This document shows, in pieces, positions 19,501 to 27,443 of a stretch of DNA of 64,000 nt. Under the pieces are notes generated by a model. The model was given only the letters and a program-made list of their open reading frames with translations, was not told the DNA's origin and made no database searches. The DNA comes from Saprospiraceae bacterium (GTDB lineage Bacteria > Bacteroidota > Bacteroidia > Chitinophagales > Saprospiraceae). The DNA lies in contig JABAQQ010000004.1 of the NCBI GenBank assembly GCA_019187225.1, positions 62,001-126,000 of the forward strand, given 5' to 3'. Every line of letters starts with the position of its first letter. Position 1 is the stretch's first letter. The position numbers were made by a program, and so were the translations under genes.

Positions 19501-20420
19501 TGCATGGCAACCCCGGCGACACCATCTGTTTTACCATCGCCCTGCACGACGTGAACGACGACTCGCTGCACCTGAACTGTTGCGCCGACACCTTCTGCAT
19601 CGTATTGCCGCCCTGCGGACAAACGTTGGAATGTGCGGAGAACATCGTCATCGATGGAGGTTTTCTCAACACCTACCACCCGCAATTTCAAAACTTGACG
19701 GATTTCTGGGTAGCGTATGACCTTTCCACGCCCAATTACATTACCGATGATTCCTGCAACAACAACAACTCGGCAGAAATGATGGGCACTCAATTGAGCG
19801 GGGAGGGTATTTACCAAAAGGTCAACTTCATCGCCGGGCATTTGTACGCTATCCGACTCTGCGCCAGGTATGCCGACCCCTTCGGCGGCCTTCAGCCTCA
19901 AATCCGTTTGTTCGCCGACGACGGCATCGGGACGAGTACTTACCCCGCTTCGGGATGCACATTGCCTGATTGCGAACTGATCGGATTTACGCCTGTACTG
20001 GGCACCAATTGGGCCTTTTATACCCTGAACTGGGTCGCGGACAACGATTACACAAGGCTCATACTCACGCCCTGGAACCAATCCGTCATTCCCGGCCAGG
20101 AAGTGCCGTCCGTTGTCCGGGTCGACCGGATTTGCGTGGACGATCACGGTGTGGTCTTGCCCTCCTACTCCGGACTCTCTGTACGGGCGTATCCGAATCC
20201 GACTTCGGGCAATCTGACGCTGGAACTCGACCGTGTATTGGGCGCCAGCGCGACGTTGCGGGTGTTCGATGCGTTCGGGCGGTTGGTGAAAACGGAGCGC
20301 GTCGCCGAGGCGCAGTTGCAGCACGAATTATCGCTCGATGGACTTCCGGCGGGCGTCTATTTCGTGGAAATCGGCGATTCGGAAGCCCGCCTATGGGGGC
20401 AAAGGATTGTGAAAGAATAG
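13560..20420 (+). CDS. Giant T9SS surface protein with LamG, PKD and HYR modules (2286 residues)
   Basis: A signal peptide (MRKIYFAFFLSAICTALHAQ) precedes, in order: a LamG/concanavalin-like domain (about 22-230, LDFDGVNDYIQL, EVRIWNTARTEAQI), a PKD domain (about 265-340, YAWDFNNDG), several HYR-type Ig modules (about 348-777, repeating DNTPPIVSC-like starts), a second LamG (about 897-1120, LDFDGIDDMVTV), a propeller-like region (about 1130-1540), a Cys-rich block shared with the next gene (about 1545-2018), a jelly-roll-like region and a type A T9SS tail (about 2203-2286, VRAYPNPTSGNLTLEL to GVYFVEIG). The protein is exported and probably cell-surface attached, as an adhesin or glycan-binding protein. 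The ATG at 13560 begins the signal peptide. It is divergent from the kinase operon. Confidence 0.9.
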   Translation: MRKIYFAFFLSAICTALHAQDPCPSNHALDFDGVNDYIQLNNSTLTGNSNFTVEVRFFRDPAAPGASNQRRLFSLGGLLITPPFNIVTTRFDVFEISGQLYFQWNADPAYTVANNINDGNWHHLAAVRNGNNFKIYLDGNLIKDQNVSTALNITAFRLGTSWVSPGTGFYWDGKLDEVRIWNTARTEAQIDPYINCSLASCNQTNLRAYYKFNQGIANGNNSGLTTLTDCTANNLNGALTGPFALTGSSSNWVCGDPQFGAVCCPADFSWTSDSCGNVQFTNLTQQPVPPLYTYAWDFNNDGTTDSNTANPSWDFSTPGNYTVCLSLITGAGDIFCKTCKTVTVTDISGPPVIVSCSPNVTLNCGDPYQVPVPAVQNNPCADQLNITGSRSDLLFMNDPFPVGVTVITWTATNEFGSSTCTNTVTVTDNVPPVALCNNITFVLNGSTITVTPQMVNNGSFDACCPNVTLSFPNAPAGLTFDCQDACPPIPQTVVLMVSDCNGNTSTCTAQLAVVDNTPPIVSCHDQLIIQVDAFGFASISVNDVIEGVAFDNCGITDMFLNTNGFDCSVACGPPQTVVLTAVDCAGNTAQCWTSVEVEDKIPPQIVCPPNQTVSTDPGICQATVSAAPASLTDNCTVAFLQHTLSGATTGSAPGPVQNTLFNTGVTTCNYIAQDDCGNTATCSFTVTVLDFESPVIINCPQNISVSALPGQSGAAVSWISPSASDNCPGVTLTSTHTSGDIFPCGVTVVAYIVEDASGNTATCTFSVTVDCPPPPSCECGGFSNLTFGPQGTAPQNVACGQFINVPCPVDGTTFVLNGNFTCVGPNCLPSNIQLVNSDNTPIGSGSITGTSFSWSFGGYQISNPGWYELYLRGDCGQQTCECIVRFVVPECPDTTCENRALDFDGIDDMVTVNPSPVLGDDDFTVEALFTSTANGGTTTCSGDFRRLFSFGGTNSRFEVGECAGLMSIYWYNGISNGPYNMSDQNIRDSNCHHIAVIRYDDSVRVLLDGTLIFLSGGVSPLNTSFFRLGQWVGSLAPGENWQGLIDEVRVWNYRRSETDILANNGCELLGSETGLVGYWPLNQGIAEGNNSTVTQCTDMAGNDHPGVMSNFTLNGKTSNWVCGCELCKPSRDTLACGDAVVTCYSGLPGASGVVAAIKKLQNVYSLPTGTDLSGSISTSKMWLKTELGEVFGIAIDNNNQGDIYFTSTTVYGPTAPGPNGYGGIYKVDGNTLLVDPGWVVSLPNLPGSAVTSASSSLIHSPGLGNICYDKWNNQLLVTNFEDGRIYRIGPTGTGSVIDYFDPYGDNGLPGFAPIGERPWGIDVTQNAAGEIEVYYAVWAVDKLRYGGGAYNSIRRVKLNPGGSFDTGSDVEVIQLPYTIAVNYSNPVSDIAISQDGETMLLAERTMDGDMKPDNAITAVWAHQSRLLRYERTGSTWTYDQTIPIGEYGSGTFGRNSAGGVDFGNYISANDSVTTCDTSIWCTGDYLRISWPNKVYGMQGFYHDNPAVTNVNSWLLDFDGLLAQYDKSLLGDVEIFKCVDCPIVNPCESISAVAVPDSTKTGCCYTLHTGNQTPDFFTYVNISVIDGGSLVTSPPPAAGAGWTLQGYSGNSALFQPTGGTIPTGLQQVADFCLENLTADEQTIVIEFYDQSDSVVCRDTLKLKCDACVQTFVDSVYCESWNVYKMDFCVKAGEDLDWTIGSISIHPPAGITFTPDVFSLPDLTAGQTYCYLTTTVTGGTPGQVICFSSVVHHEDIAAGELDLSCCADTVPVCFTLPDCDPCDDSTTYATAVQAILDGDSCCWKITLHNPPGYYTGVSTEIITPGVVFGAVSNFPPVTGWQIAGSTSSYLSWDPFGIQGTHVQDGWMLPVMCFDGTAPGPWELAITWYAEDSTECYDTLAFNCTPPAGSDCVLLDTFDLECLDDGVYTFNFTITNVTDNPAITADHIVLGQLKPAPPPYDVFDPQVHWQTIPPNTPVSFSSQLHGNPGDTICFTIALHDVNDDSLHLNCCADTFCIVLPPCGQTLECAENIVIDGGFLNTYHPQFQNLTDFWVAYDLSTPNYITDDSCNNNNSAEMMGTQLSGEGIYQKVNFIAGHLYAIRLCARYADPFGGLQPQIRLFADDGIGTSTYPASGCTLPDCELIGFTPVLGTNWAFYTLNWVADNDYTRLILTPWNQSVIPGQEVPSVVRVDRICVDDHGVVLPSYSGLSVRAYPNPTSGNLTLELDRVLGASATLRVFDAFGRLVKTERVAEAQLQHELSLDGLPAGVYFVEIGDSEARLWGQRIVKE

Positions 20421-20449
20421 ACTGTATTCTGAGGGCGAAGTTTTAGAGG

Positions 20450-20521
20450 TTTTTTTGACAGGATTTACAGGATTTACAATAGAAAATCAATAGATAAATC
20501 CTGTAAATCCTGTCAAAAAAA
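20450..20521. terminator. Perfect 27-bp inverted repeat downstream of the 2286-residue gene
   Basis: Arms 20450-20476 and 20495-20521 are exact reverse complements with an 18-nt loop. Each arm has seven T (or A) at the outside and contains the word ACAGGATTT twice. It starts 30 bp after the stop codon. Such a stem would end or stabilise the upstream mRNA. The same GGATTTACAGGATT word family is common in many bacterial intergenic regions. Confidence 0.7.
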
Positions 20522-20553
20522 CGACTTGCAGAACGGATAAAATAATTCATTTT

Positions 20554-20675
20554 GTAACTATTTAGGTAGGGGCAGCGCCCCGTAATATTTGTAGCCGTTT
20601 AGGCCCAAAATCTCCCGTGGAGGGGCAGCGCCCCGAAACAATCTCCGGGGCGCTGCCCCCTGCCTAAATAGTTAC
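20554..20675. repeat. Palindromic REP/MITE-like element with GGGGCAGCGCCCC core
   Basis: The ends 20554-20582 and 20646-20675 are inverted copies (about 29-30 bp, one mismatch and one indel) starting GTAACTATTTAGG. Inside is a further copy of AGGGGCAGCGCCCCG at 20621-20635. It has no ORF and sits between the two giant surface genes, its right end 22 bp before the ATG of the second. The ends look like terminal inverted repeats of a non-autonomous mobile or REP-like element; I see no clear target-site duplication. Confidence 0.68.
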
Positions 20676-20697
20676 TTTATTTCAAAATCATCACATC

Positions 20698-23600
20698 ATG
20701 GCTTACCGGGTAAAAGTCAATGTCAGCAAGATTTTCATTGTCTTGCTCTTATTATCAGGCTCGCGCATGCAGGCCCAAACCATTTCCGGCAACGTCCACC
20801 GCAACAGCGGTCAACCCCTGCCCAACGCGACGGTGGACATGACGGGCGATGTCACAGGCGCGGATTTGACTGGAATACCGGGCGATTATCTGTTTGAAAA
20901 TATCCCGGCTGGCAGTGATGTGACCCTGACACCATCGAAAGATGTGGATCATACGGAATGTGTGAGCGTGCGCGACCTGATTTTTATATCGAAGCACATA
21001 CTCGGTCTCATGCCCCTGCAAAGCCCTTACCAGTTGATCGTGGCCGATGTAAATAAAAGTGGCTCTATCACTACATTCGATGCCGTGGAGTTGCGCAAGT
21101 TGATACTCGGTATTTACACCCAATTTCCGAACAACACTTCATGGCGTTTTATGGACGCCAATTATATTTTCCCCAATCCGGCCAATCCGTTCCAAAGCGC
21201 CTGGCCCGAATCGGCGGGCATTGCGGATATCCAGGCCGACGTGGTGCAGGATTTTATAGGCATGAAAACCGGCGATGTTACGGACTGCGTGAACGACGCG
21301 CCCGCCCCGGCTTTTCTCACACTTTCGGCCTCCAATGCCAGTGGAATGACCGGTCAGCAGGTGAGCGTGGATGTGTCGGTACAGGGGTTCAACGACGTGC
21401 TGGGACTGCAATTTTCGATGGAATGGGATCCGGCGGTGCTGCAACTCGACCAGGTGAACAACCTGAACCTCGCCAATCTGTCTTTAGCCAGCATGAACAG
21501 CACCAGCGGCAAATTGGCTGTTTGCTGGACCCACGATGTCGCCTCCGGCGGCCTGAGCGTCCCCGACGGCACGAATATCTTTTCGCTGCAATTTACCATT
21601 GTCGGAACGGACGGCGGCGTCACGCCCATCGCTTTTGTGCAGACGCCGACAAAATTCGAGGTGGTGGACGGCGATTGTTTGCCTTACGGTTTGAATGTCA
21701 GCAACGGGAATGTGCAGTGGTCAGGGGACGGAAATCCGGACCTTCAACTGATAGCCTCTTCAGCGACCGCCTGCCCCGGCGAGACGGTTTGTGTGGACAT
21801 AAGTGTGGCCGATTTTAATAACATTGTAGCAGGGCAATACAGCATGAGCTGGGACCCCTCAGTGATCAATTTTCAACAAGTACAAAATTTCGGCTTGCCG
21901 GGATTGACATCTGCCAATTTTGGCACTTCGCAGGTTTCTTCGGGTTTATTGAGTTTTGCCTGGTTCGACCAAAATGCTACAGGAGTCACCTTGCCTGACA
22001 ATTCGGTGTTGTTTGAAATTTGTTTCGAGGTGATCGGGGCATCGGGGGCTTTATCCCCGGTTGAGTTCGCCAGTTCCCCCACTGGGCTGGAATTTATCAA
22101 TGTCGCCGGGGGTGTCGTGCCGGTTCAATCAGACAACGGTTCGGTCGCGATAATTGATTGCCAGCCAGGCGATTGCTGCACCGACCAGCAGGCTTTCGAG
22201 GACAACGTAAATCAGGGTTTCTCTTTCAGTCAGCACAAATGCGGCGTATCGGTCGCGCCGAATGGCCTGGGGCATTGTCAGCAAGTCGCCTATACCTGGG
22301 GCGACGGTTCCACGAGCGGGCCTTTTACCGGAAATACTCCGGCCTCTCACCTGTACGCTGCGTCAGGCTATTATTCCTTGTGCGCCATAGTGGAAGAACT
22401 CGACACTCTGGGGCAGCCGTGTTTTACGAGGGACAGCTGTTGGGAAATTTGTGTGACCTGCGACACTTGCTCCGAGCCGGCGATCATGCTTAACTGGTCG
22501 CGCGCGGGAGGGAATTCGTTCAATATCGGTGGCAACAATTCCAATTTTTACATCTCGTCCAATGCGTCCGGCGATTTTTTCGTGACGGGCGGTTTTTCGG
22601 GCGCTTACCAGGGTTTGAACTCTGCTACTGCCGGTGCGCACGATTGTTTCGTGGCGAAATACTTCAACGACGGCACGCTCGACTGGGAATTCGGCTTCGG
22701 CGATGCCGGGGAAGAAATCGGCACAGTCGTCAAAACGGATGCGGCAGGCAATATTTTTGTCACGGGGATTTTTAACAGCCCCTCTTTCACCATACCTTCT
22801 CCGGGAGGAGGTACTGGCCCAATAGCGCTTTCCAACAACGGCGATGAAGACATTTTTCTCGCCAAATTCGATCAAAGCCGCAATTTGCAATGGGCATTCA
22901 GCCTCGGCGCGGCGTGGGGCGAGCATGTAGAGGATCTGGATATAGACAAGGACGGCAATATTATCATCGTCGGGCTGTTCAGGGCAACGGTGGATTTCGA
23001 CCCGCTGTTTACCCATACGACCTACACCAGCAATAACGGCAGCAATTTTTACGCTGCAAAGTACCTTTCTTCCACCGGGCAAATGGTTTGGGTAAAAACC
23101 ATCAACGACGACGGGGGGGCATTTCCGTTGGGCGTCAGCACTGAGCCTGTGAGCGGCGATGTCTACGTCGCAGGCCATTTTTCCCAATCGGTGGATTTTG
23201 ACGGCGACGTCATTCCCGAAATTACGCAAAGCGGCGTCGGCTCCAATGCGATTGCCCCGTTTATCGTAAAATATTCCGCTGCAGGTGCGTATCAATGGGC
23301 GATTGCCATTCAGGACGCTCCCAAAACCAGCACAGGGATTGCCTGGGACGTAGAAGCCGACGCAGGCAGCGTTTACGTGGCCGGAGATTATGGCAATGCG
23401 CCGGGAATTGACTTCGACCCCATAGGTGGCGATCCCGCATTTGAATTGAACGGCAGCGCCAGTTTTGTCGCCCGGTATGACCACAGCGGTAATGCGCAAT
23501 GCGTACAAAACGCCCCTTCCAATGTTGGCGTCCGTGAATTGTCCATCGGGCCGGATGGCCGTATCTACCTGTCGGGCAACAGGTACAACCAGCGCATGTT

Positions 23601-26589
23601 CGTCGGCATATTCGACCAGGATTGCGGGATGATCAAATCCATGGAACCTCATGGCACTCCTTCCTCCTGCGCTTTCAGTTGGTCGGTAGCGCCCGACCCG
23701 TTCGGCGATTTTGCGATCATCGGGCGCTTCACCGATCCCGATTTCGACGCCGACCCGATGGCAGCCAACGGTACTGAACACAACTCGGACGGGGTTTGCG
23801 TTGGTCCCGGCAACGGTATTACCGACTTGTTCGCTGATATTTTCATCGGAAAATACAGCTGCTTTTGCCCCGGTTCCACACCTTTTTGTTCTTCCTGCGA
23901 CTCTGTCGCCACAACCGCCGTCAAAGACACTTCGGCATCGGGCTGTTGCTATACTTTGAACGTGCACAACGACAAACCCGGCTATTTCACCTACGTCAAT
24001 ATCGTCGTGCAGGGCGGCGGCTCTTTGATGACTTTCCCGCCGCCAGCCCCAGCGACAGGCTGGACTTTGCAAGGTTATGCGGCCAACAGCGCCCTGTTCC
24101 AGCCGGTCGGCGGCACGATTCCGGCGGGTTTGCAGTCAGTGGCCGGTTTTTGCCTCGAAAACCTGACCGCAGACGAGCAAACCATCGTCATCGAATACTA
24201 CGGCCCGGGCGATACCGTCGCCTGCCGCGATACGCTTATATTGAAATGCGACGCCTGCGTGCAGGCCATCGTGGATTCGGTATATTGCGAATCCGGGACC
24301 GTTTTCAAAATGGATTTTTGCGTGAAAGCGGGCGAAAGTCTCGACTGGACGCTCGGTTCCATCAGCATCCATCCTCCTGCGGGCATCACTTTTACGCCCG
24401 ACGTGTTTTCGCTGCCGGACCTCACGGCAGGGCAAACGTATTGCTACCTGACCACCACTGTCACCGGCGGAACGGCGGGACAAGTGATTTGTTTCTCCTC
24501 CGTTGTCCACCACGAGGATATTGCCGCCGGCGAACTGGATTTAAGTTGTTGCGCCGACACTGTACCGGTTTGTTTCACGCTGCCAGCCTGCGACCCCTGC
24601 GACAGCACGATTACTTATGCCACAGCCGAACAGGTTATCAGTCCGACCGACAGTTGCTGCTGGAAAATCACCCTGCACAACCCGCCCGGCTATTACACCG
24701 GCGTCAACACCCAAATTGTCACGCCAGGCGTGGCGTTCGGCGCTGTGAACAATTTCCCCCCAATAAGTGGCTGGCAGATGAGCAGTACTTCATCAGACTA
24801 CATCGCATGGACGCCTTTCGGCCCTCAAGGTAGTCACGTCCAGGACGGCTGGATGTTGCCGGAAATTTGTTTCGACGGCAACGCACCCGGGCCCTGGGAA
24901 CTGGAGATCACATGGTACACAGCGGATTCCACCGAGTGTTACGACACGCTTGAATTCAATTGCCCTGCGACGGGAACAGGCGGCAATGATGACTGCGCGA
25001 TAATGGATTCGGTATCCATCTTCTGCAATCCGGACGGCACTTATTCCTTCAATTTTGTGGTTACCAACCTCGCCACATCGCCGCCTTTCACTGCCGACCA
25101 TATTCATTTGACGCCGATGGGACCGTTCACCGTAACGCCTTCCGATTTTTACCTCCTCCTGCCGCCATTTGCCACCAGCCCGCTCCTCACGGCCACCATC
25201 ACCGGAAGTCCGACGGGCGGGGTATTTAACTTCCTCGTGTCGCTCCACGACATCGCCGACGATAGTTTGCACCTCAATTGCTGCACGACCGACACCATTC
25301 CGGTGCCGGTAGGCGACAGCTTCGGCCCAACCTGTACCGCACCGCCCAATGTGACGGTGGACTGTGAAAATTTCGACCCGGGCCTGAACTACGGAACAGC
25401 GACCGGAACCGACGAGTGCTGTTTCGACACGATCATTGTTTCAACGGATTACTCCCTGCTCGACTCGTTCTGCCACCGGGGAACCGTTACCAGGACGTTC
25501 ACGGCGCTCGATTGCGCGGGCAACGCCACCACTTGTCAGCAGCAGATCAGCGTGGTATACAAGCAGGATTATTACGTCAAATTCCCCGACGACCTGATCC
25601 TGACGAATTGCAACGGTACGGGAGACTATGGAACGCCCGTATTTTACGGTGAGGATTGTGAATTGATCGCGACATCGTTCGAGGATGAAGTCTTTACCAA
25701 TACCTCCGATGCTTGTATCAAGATCGAGCGCAGCTGGACGATCATAAACTGGTGCACCTACGACCCGGGCCTGCCCTGCACGGTTGTGCCCAATCCCAAT
25801 CCGGTGGCCGATGTCAATGATCCGGCTAACCTGCCTGGCCCAGTCGTGTCGGAATCCGGCAACAGCGTCGGGGGATGGGCGCCCACCGTGGCCGCTATCA
25901 ACCCCGGCGATTCGCCGACGGATTTTTCCACCTTCTGGAGCACCGCTACCAATTGCTACCAATACAAGCAGATCATCAAATTACCGGATTGCGAGGCGCC
26001 GGAATTGTCGTGCGTTCAGGGATTGGTTGTCAATATTGGGCAGACCGGCCCGCCAACGGTCATCGTTTGGGCAACATCTTTCGTTCAATCCGCGCAGGAT
26101 AATTGTACGCCGTTCCAATTCCTGACTTTCGGCATCCGCATCGTCGGATCGGGAACTGGATTTCCGGGCGGCCAGGAAAATATAACATTCACCTGCAACG
26201 AACTGGGCATCCAGCAGGTGGAGATATGGGTAATGGACGAAGCCGGTAACGTGAATTTCTGCGTGACATCTGTCACGATTCAGGACAACTCCAATTTGTG
26301 CCCCCAGGCGATTTCTGGTGACAGCAAGGCGTTCCGCTTGTATCAAAACCAGCCGAATCCCTGGAGCGAACAGACCCTTGTGCCTTTTTATACCCCGGAC
26401 GCCGCTACTGCGACGCTGACAGTGTACGATGCCATGGGACGGGTTCATCACACGGCCACCGGCGAATTCCCCAAAGGCGACAATGTGTTTGCGTTAGATA
26501 AAAAAGTCGCCGATGCAGACGGGATGCTCTACTACCGCGTGGAGACGCCGACAGCAAGCGCAACGATGAAAATGGTGAAAGAAAAGTAA
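20698..26589 (+). CDS. Giant T9SS surface protein with dockerin, two cohesin-like domains and SBBP propeller (1963 residues)
   Basis: After a signal (KIFIVLLLLSGSRMQAQ) come a CarboxypepD_reg-like strand region (about 28-80) and a type I dockerin with two 12-residue calcium loops, D82-D93 and D117-D128 (DVNKSGSITTFD), 35 residues apart. Two cohesin-like domains follow (about 206-342 and 349-487; VSVDVSVQGFNDVLGLQFSM and VCVDISVADFNNIVAGQYSM). Then come a Cys-rich PKD-like part, a propeller of SBBP-type repeats (about 600-1060), the block shared with the 2286-residue protein (about 1067-1540), HYR-like modules and a T9SS type A tail (about 1885-1963). It would be anchored outside the outer membrane and could both dock and be docked to. 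Cohesin assignment is by pattern, not by search. Confidence 0.87.
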   Translation: MAYRVKVNVSKIFIVLLLLSGSRMQAQTISGNVHRNSGQPLPNATVDMTGDVTGADLTGIPGDYLFENIPAGSDVTLTPSKDVDHTECVSVRDLIFISKHILGLMPLQSPYQLIVADVNKSGSITTFDAVELRKLILGIYTQFPNNTSWRFMDANYIFPNPANPFQSAWPESAGIADIQADVVQDFIGMKTGDVTDCVNDAPAPAFLTLSASNASGMTGQQVSVDVSVQGFNDVLGLQFSMEWDPAVLQLDQVNNLNLANLSLASMNSTSGKLAVCWTHDVASGGLSVPDGTNIFSLQFTIVGTDGGVTPIAFVQTPTKFEVVDGDCLPYGLNVSNGNVQWSGDGNPDLQLIASSATACPGETVCVDISVADFNNIVAGQYSMSWDPSVINFQQVQNFGLPGLTSANFGTSQVSSGLLSFAWFDQNATGVTLPDNSVLFEICFEVIGASGALSPVEFASSPTGLEFINVAGGVVPVQSDNGSVAIIDCQPGDCCTDQQAFEDNVNQGFSFSQHKCGVSVAPNGLGHCQQVAYTWGDGSTSGPFTGNTPASHLYAASGYYSLCAIVEELDTLGQPCFTRDSCWEICVTCDTCSEPAIMLNWSRAGGNSFNIGGNNSNFYISSNASGDFFVTGGFSGAYQGLNSATAGAHDCFVAKYFNDGTLDWEFGFGDAGEEIGTVVKTDAAGNIFVTGIFNSPSFTIPSPGGGTGPIALSNNGDEDIFLAKFDQSRNLQWAFSLGAAWGEHVEDLDIDKDGNIIIVGLFRATVDFDPLFTHTTYTSNNGSNFYAAKYLSSTGQMVWVKTINDDGGAFPLGVSTEPVSGDVYVAGHFSQSVDFDGDVIPEITQSGVGSNAIAPFIVKYSAAGAYQWAIAIQDAPKTSTGIAWDVEADAGSVYVAGDYGNAPGIDFDPIGGDPAFELNGSASFVARYDHSGNAQCVQNAPSNVGVRELSIGPDGRIYLSGNRYNQRMFVGIFDQDCGMIKSMEPHGTPSSCAFSWSVAPDPFGDFAIIGRFTDPDFDADPMAANGTEHNSDGVCVGPGNGITDLFADIFIGKYSCFCPGSTPFCSSCDSVATTAVKDTSASGCCYTLNVHNDKPGYFTYVNIVVQGGGSLMTFPPPAPATGWTLQGYAANSALFQPVGGTIPAGLQSVAGFCLENLTADEQTIVIEYYGPGDTVACRDTLILKCDACVQAIVDSVYCESGTVFKMDFCVKAGESLDWTLGSISIHPPAGITFTPDVFSLPDLTAGQTYCYLTTTVTGGTAGQVICFSSVVHHEDIAAGELDLSCCADTVPVCFTLPACDPCDSTITYATAEQVISPTDSCCWKITLHNPPGYYTGVNTQIVTPGVAFGAVNNFPPISGWQMSSTSSDYIAWTPFGPQGSHVQDGWMLPEICFDGNAPGPWELEITWYTADSTECYDTLEFNCPATGTGGNDDCAIMDSVSIFCNPDGTYSFNFVVTNLATSPPFTADHIHLTPMGPFTVTPSDFYLLLPPFATSPLLTATITGSPTGGVFNFLVSLHDIADDSLHLNCCTTDTIPVPVGDSFGPTCTAPPNVTVDCENFDPGLNYGTATGTDECCFDTIIVSTDYSLLDSFCHRGTVTRTFTALDCAGNATTCQQQISVVYKQDYYVKFPDDLILTNCNGTGDYGTPVFYGEDCELIATSFEDEVFTNTSDACIKIERSWTIINWCTYDPGLPCTVVPNPNPVADVNDPANLPGPVVSESGNSVGGWAPTVAAINPGDSPTDFSTFWSTATNCYQYKQIIKLPDCEAPELSCVQGLVVNIGQTGPPTVIVWATSFVQSAQDNCTPFQFLTFGIRIVGSGTGFPGGQENITFTCNELGIQQVEIWVMDEAGNVNFCVTSVTIQDNSNLCPQAISGDSKAFRLYQNQPNPWSEQTLVPFYTPDAATATLTVYDAMGRVHHTATGEFPKGDNVFALDKKVADADGMLYYRVETPTASATMKMVKEK

Positions 26590-26642
26590 AGTATAAAGGC
26601 CGGCAGATCGTATATAAATCAGTTGTTAATCAGCATGGAGAG

Positions 26643-26675
26643 TTGCTACAGACAATTCATCGGTTCGTAATTTTG
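26643..26675 (+). promoter_or_regulatory. Candidate promoter of the 180-residue secreted protein gene
   Basis: TTG at 26643-26645 is followed after 22 nt by a perfect TAATTTTG at 26668-26675. Transcription would begin near 26682, about 25 nt before the ATG at 26707. The spacer is slightly long for the group. Confidence 0.45.
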
Positions 26676-26706
26676 TGTTTGAAACGAACAATACTCATTC
26701 CGAACC

Positions 26707-27249
26707 ATGCGAGTCATTATCAACCTCTCCATGTTGATTTTTTCTTTGGCGCCATGTCATCAGGCAGTGGCACAAAACACACCGCCTTCCTTCCGGGAAA
26801 TGGAGCGCCAAATGCTCGAAATGCAGCAACGGCTGATGGAACAATTCCGCAACAGCCCATTCAACGATCCCAATTTCGCTATGCCGCAATGGGACGCCAC
26901 TTTCTTTTTCCGTTTCGACACTACTATTGAAGGCGGCAATATGTCGCACTTTTTTCATTTCTCCCCTTTTGGTGCCGACAGTACCCGTCAGAAGGGTTTT
27001 TTCGGTTTCGACAACTTCTTCGACCAGTTTTTTAACCTCAATCCACAGTTCGGGCAACCGGATTACGGCATCCGCGATTTCCCGAAAGACGACGGCAATG
27101 TGCCGCAGGATGACGACGAACTGTTGCCCGAAGAACGGCTGCGCCAACAGGAAGAGCAAGGTGAAAATCCTGAAAACAGGAAGCCCGCTCCCAAGTCCAA
27201 ATCAGTCGAGCCGAAACCGGACCCGAAAGTGAAGACGATACGGATTTAA
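26707..27249 (+). CDS. Small secreted protein, unknown function
   Basis: This 180-residue protein has a signal peptide (MRVIINLSMLIFSLAPCHQAVAQ). A Gln/Glu/Met-rich helix follows (REMERQMLEMQQRLMEQF), then an unusual Phe-rich centre (DATFFFRFDT, SHFFHFSPFG, FFGFDNFFDQFFN) and a charged, probably disordered tail rich in D, E, K and P ending KPDPKVKTIRI. No catalytic motif is visible. It has its own predicted promoter, and a hairpin follows before the convergent FN3 gene. Phe-rich amphipathic stretches suggest a membrane- or self-associating secreted protein; I do not recognise a family. Confidence 0.72.
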   Translation: MRVIINLSMLIFSLAPCHQAVAQNTPPSFREMERQMLEMQQRLMEQFRNSPFNDPNFAMPQWDATFFFRFDTTIEGGNMSHFFHFSPFGADSTRQKGFFGFDNFFDQFFNLNPQFGQPDYGIRDFPKDDGNVPQDDDELLPEERLRQQEEQGENPENRKPAPKSKSVEPKPDPKVKTIRI

Positions 27250-27390
27250 CTTATTTGTACATCTACATAAAGGCAATGAACATGATTTCTTCCAAAATCA
27301 TGAGTTTAATCACCCAACCGATTACCCCGAACGTCGTAAAACGAATCCGGTATCTCAGCAGAGCGCTGTCACAGTCAGGGAATATATTTT

Positions 27391-27423
27391 CCGCCCTGCC
27401 CGTTGAATAACCAGGCAGGGCGG
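27391..27423. terminator. Bidirectional hairpin between convergent genes
   Basis: CCGCCCTGCC (27391-27400) and GGCAGGGCGG (27414-27423) form a perfect 10-bp GC-rich stem with a 13-nt loop between the stops of the 180-residue gene and the FN3 gene. T-tracts are weak on both strands. Confidence 0.6.
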
Positions 27424-27443
27424 AATTAGTCTGAAATGACAAA

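Noticed and set aside
22363-24072. 569-residue antisense frame in the 1963-residue gene
   Set aside because: Shadow of codon bias in the SBBP propeller region; the sense frame has clear domains and a sorting tail.
20698-26589. A true cellulosome
   Set aside because: Cohesin- and dockerin-like modules are present, but there is no glycoside hydrolase or carbohydrate-binding scaffoldin in the window, so only a docking idea is offered.
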